The notes beneath the pieces were generated by a model. That model had not been told where the DNA came from and ran no database searches. It was given only the letters and a program-made list of their open reading frames with translations. DNA of 16,074 nt from Burkholderiales bacterium UBA2647 (GTDB lineage: Bacteria > Pseudomonadota > Gammaproteobacteria > Burkholderiales > Burkholderiaceae_E). The stretch is from contig DENJ01000087.1 in the NCBI GenBank assembly GCA_002359635.1, positions 1-16,074 on the forward strand, given 5' to 3'. Positions 14,439 through 16,074 of this stretch are shown piece by piece; within the stretch, counting starts at the first letter, position 1; each line of letters begins with the position of its first letter. The position numbers were made by a program, and so were the translations under genes.

Positions 14439-15364
14439 AAAGAATTCCTATTGTTGAAGAGCAGATCAGACCCCGCGGCGCAGCTGGGCCAGGGCGTGGT
14501 GCAGGCGATGGCGAGGGGAGTTTGCAAGTTCACCTTGATCCTTCCCAAAAAATCACAAACGCTAAAGTGTTTGCGGTTTACGGCAAGGGCGGGATTGGCA
14601 AAAGCACGACCTCGTCAAATCTTTCGGCCGCTTTTTCCAAACTTGGCAAAAGGGTGCTGCAAATTGGTTGTGATCCTAAACATGACTCCACCTTCACCCT
14701 GACGAAACGACTTGTGCCGACCGTGATCGATATTTTAGAACAAGTGGATTTTCATAGCGAAGAGCTTCGCATCGAAGATTTTGTTTACGAAGGCTATAAC
14801 GGCGTGATGTGTGTCGAAGCCGGTGGTCCGCCAGCAGGAACCGGCTGTGGCGGCTATGTTGTCGGTCAAACCGTGAAACTGCTCAAAGAACATCATTTGC
14901 TCGATGAAACTGATGTGGTGATTTTTGATGTCTTGGGCGATGTGGTCTGCGGGGGATTTGCTGCGCCTTTGCAACATGCCGACCGAGCCTTGATTGTGAC
15001 TGCAAACGATTTTGATTCCATTTTTGCAATGAATCGGATTATTGCGGCCATTCAGGCGAAGTCCAAAAATTACAAGGTCCGGGTCGGGGGCGTGATTGCC
15101 AATCGGAGTGCACAAACCGATCAGGTCGATCGCTTCAATACACGGACCGGCTTGAGCACGTTGGCACATTTTCCTGACCTTGATGCGATTCGGCGAAGCC
15201 GTTTAAAGAAAGCAACGCTCTTTGAAATGGAATCATCGCCCGAGCTTGATGCGGTGAAGCAGGCTTATATGGCGCTTGCAGCAAAGCTGTGGGCAGGTAC
15301 CGAAGGCCTTGCACCGGAATCGCTCAAAGATCGCGAGATTTTTGACCTTTTGGGGTTCGATTGA
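14435..15364 (+). CDS. bchL: Light-independent protochlorophyllide reductase iron-sulfur ATP-binding subunit L
   Basis: BchL is the NifH-like dimeric reductase that uses ATP hydrolysis to pass electrons from ferredoxin to the BchNB catalytic protein. The P-loop GKGGIGKST lies at residues 50-58, switch motifs at CDPKHDST (79-86) and DVLGDVVCGG (165-174), and the bridging [4Fe-4S] ligands at Cys138 (GTGCGG) and Cys172. Their spacing equals that of Cys126/Cys160 in Rhodobacter sphaeroides. The 309-residue length includes an N-terminal segment about 12 residues longer than in R. sphaeroides, with a Gly/Arg-rich patch at 13-28. The start ATG overlaps the bchH stop (ATGA) and has GAGGA 9 nt upstream. 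The stop overlaps the bchM start (TGATG), so bchH, bchL and bchM are probably translated in a coupled way. Confidence 0.98.
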   Translation: MKRIPIVEEQIRPRGAAGPGRGAGDGEGSLQVHLDPSQKITNAKVFAVYGKGGIGKSTTSSNLSAAFSKLGKRVLQIGCDPKHDSTFTLTKRLVPTVIDILEQVDFHSEELRIEDFVYEGYNGVMCVEAGGPPAGTGCGGYVVGQTVKLLKEHHLLDETDVVIFDVLGDVVCGGFAAPLQHADRALIVTANDFDSIFAMNRIIAAIQAKSKNYKVRVGGVIANRSAQTDQVDRFNTRTGLSTLAHFPDLDAIRRSRLKKATLFEMESSPELDAVKQAYMALAAKLWAGTEGLAPESLKDREIFDLLGFD

Positions 15365-16074
15365 TGGAACAAGCTTCCTACCAACAGCGCCGTAACGAGG
15401 TGGAGCAGTACTTTGATCGCACCGCGTTCTCTGCCTGGGCGCGGCTTACCTCCGATGCCCCGGTGAGTCGAATCCGCGCGACGGTACGGGCCGGTCGCGA
15501 GCGGATGCGTGCCAATATGCTCCATGCGCTTGGGGCTGATTTAACGGGCAGGCGCATTCTGGATGCGGGTTGTGGCACCGGCGCCATGGCAATTGAGCTC
15601 GCACAAAGAGGGGCTGATGTCCTTGCGGTTGATTTATCGGGCCAGCTGATTGAATTGGCAAAAGAGCGCGCCACACTCGTGCCCGGCAAGGGGCGGATTC
15701 TTTGGGTGGCTGGCGATATGCTCGATGCAGGTTTTGGTCAGTTTGATCATGTCGTAGCGATGGACTCCTTGATCCATTACGAAGCTGTCGACATGGTGCC
15801 TGCGCTCGAGCAGCTCGCGCAACGCAGCACGCAAAGCCTGCATGTGAGCTTTGCCCCGAGCACCGCGATGCTTGCACTGATGCACGCTGTGGGGCGTTGC
15901 TTGCCACGCGCTGATCGCGCGCCTTCGATTGTTCCTCTGGCAGGCGAGCGACTCCTGCGTAGGCTAAGTGCGCGAAGCGCTTTTGAGCATTGCAAGCTTT
16001 GGCTTGGTGAGCGGGTTAACAGCGGATTTTATATTTCTCAATTATTGAACATAGAGCAAGCACCGCTGAGGGCG
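15364..16074 (+). CDS. bchM: Magnesium protoporphyrin IX methyltransferase (3' end beyond the window)
   Basis: BchM transfers a methyl group from S-adenosylmethionine to the ring C propionate of Mg-protoporphyrin IX, directly after BchH. The frame is open from ATG 15364 to the window end (237 codons, no stop), close to full family length of about 225-240, so only a few residues can be missing. A class I methyltransferase fold is seen: the N-terminal EVEQYFDRTAFSAWARLTSD (12-31), SAM motif I ILDAGCGTGAMAIELA (65-80), acidic motif II AVDLS (88-92), AGDML (116-120) and MDSLIHYE (133-140, typical of BchM/ChlM). The C-terminal GFYISQLL resembles the family end. The start overlaps the bchL stop by one base (TGATG), with a weak GGGG ribosome site 8 nt upstream. 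In many purple bacteria lhaA and puhA follow; here that lies outside the window. Confidence 0.95.
   Translation, partial: MEQASYQQRRNEVEQYFDRTAFSAWARLTSDAPVSRIRATVRAGRERMRANMLHALGADLTGRRILDAGCGTGAMAIELAQRGADVLAVDLSGQLIELAKERATLVPGKGRILWVAGDMLDAGFGQFDHVVAMDSLIHYEAVDMVPALEQLAQRSTQSLHVSFAPSTAMLALMHAVGRCLPRADRAPSIVPLAGERLLRRLSARSAFEHCKLWLGERVNSGFYISQLLNIEQAPLRA

Overview
The window is part of a photosynthesis gene cluster from a purple (bacteriochlorophyll a-making) member of the Pseudomonadota. Eleven genes are present, nine or ten of them directly tied to bacteriochlorophyll synthesis, its assembly or its regulation. The dark-operative protochlorophyllide reductase (bchL/N/B), Mg-chelatase large subunit (bchH), Mg-protoporphyrin methyltransferase (bchM), 3-vinyl hydratase (bchF), BChl synthase (bchG), geranylgeranyl reductase (bchP) and a PpsR/CrtJ repressor leave little doubt about this. 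Base composition is moderately G+C-rich by eye. A beta- or gammaproteobacterial aerobic or facultative phototroph is my guess, but sequence reading alone cannot settle the class.

Layout. (1) 1-699, plus strand: the 3' part of dxs (isoprenoid precursor synthesis), cut by the window edge. (2) 689-6585, minus strand, read right to left: ppsR, bchG, a PucC/LhaA-type (BCD family) MFS protein, bchP and tspO. tspO converges on dxs and their ends overlap by 11 bp. (3) 6586-6982: a 397-bp divergent regulatory region with one exact TGTC-N10-GACA PpsR/CrtJ box, two near-matches and a sigma70-like promoter pointing at bchF. (4) 6983-16074, plus strand: bchF-N-B-H-L-M, the classic bchFNBHLM operon. bchM reaches the right edge without a stop codon.

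How it works together. BchH (with BchI/BchD encoded elsewhere) inserts Mg into protoporphyrin IX and BchM methylates the product. BchL/BchN/BchB reduce protochlorophyllide in the dark, and BchF hydrates the C3 vinyl group. BchG attaches the C20 alcohol and BchP saturates it to phytyl. The MFS protein probably handles pigment or light-harvesting assembly. Dxs supplies isoprenoid carbon for the tail and for carotenoids. TspO and PpsR link the pathway to porphyrin level, oxygen and redox state. Nearly all junctions inside the two operons are overlapping start/stop codons (GTGA, ATGA, TGATG), implying translational coupling.

No wholly new system is evident. The points worth a second look are the PpsR operator/promoter architecture, a hairpin that presents the tspO Shine-Dalgarno in its loop, the 11-bp dxs/tspO tail overlap, in-frame tandem repeats in bchN and bchH, and lineage-specific insertions in BchB, BchL and PpsR. 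No tRNA, rRNA, mobile element, CRISPR array or clear rho-independent terminator was seen.
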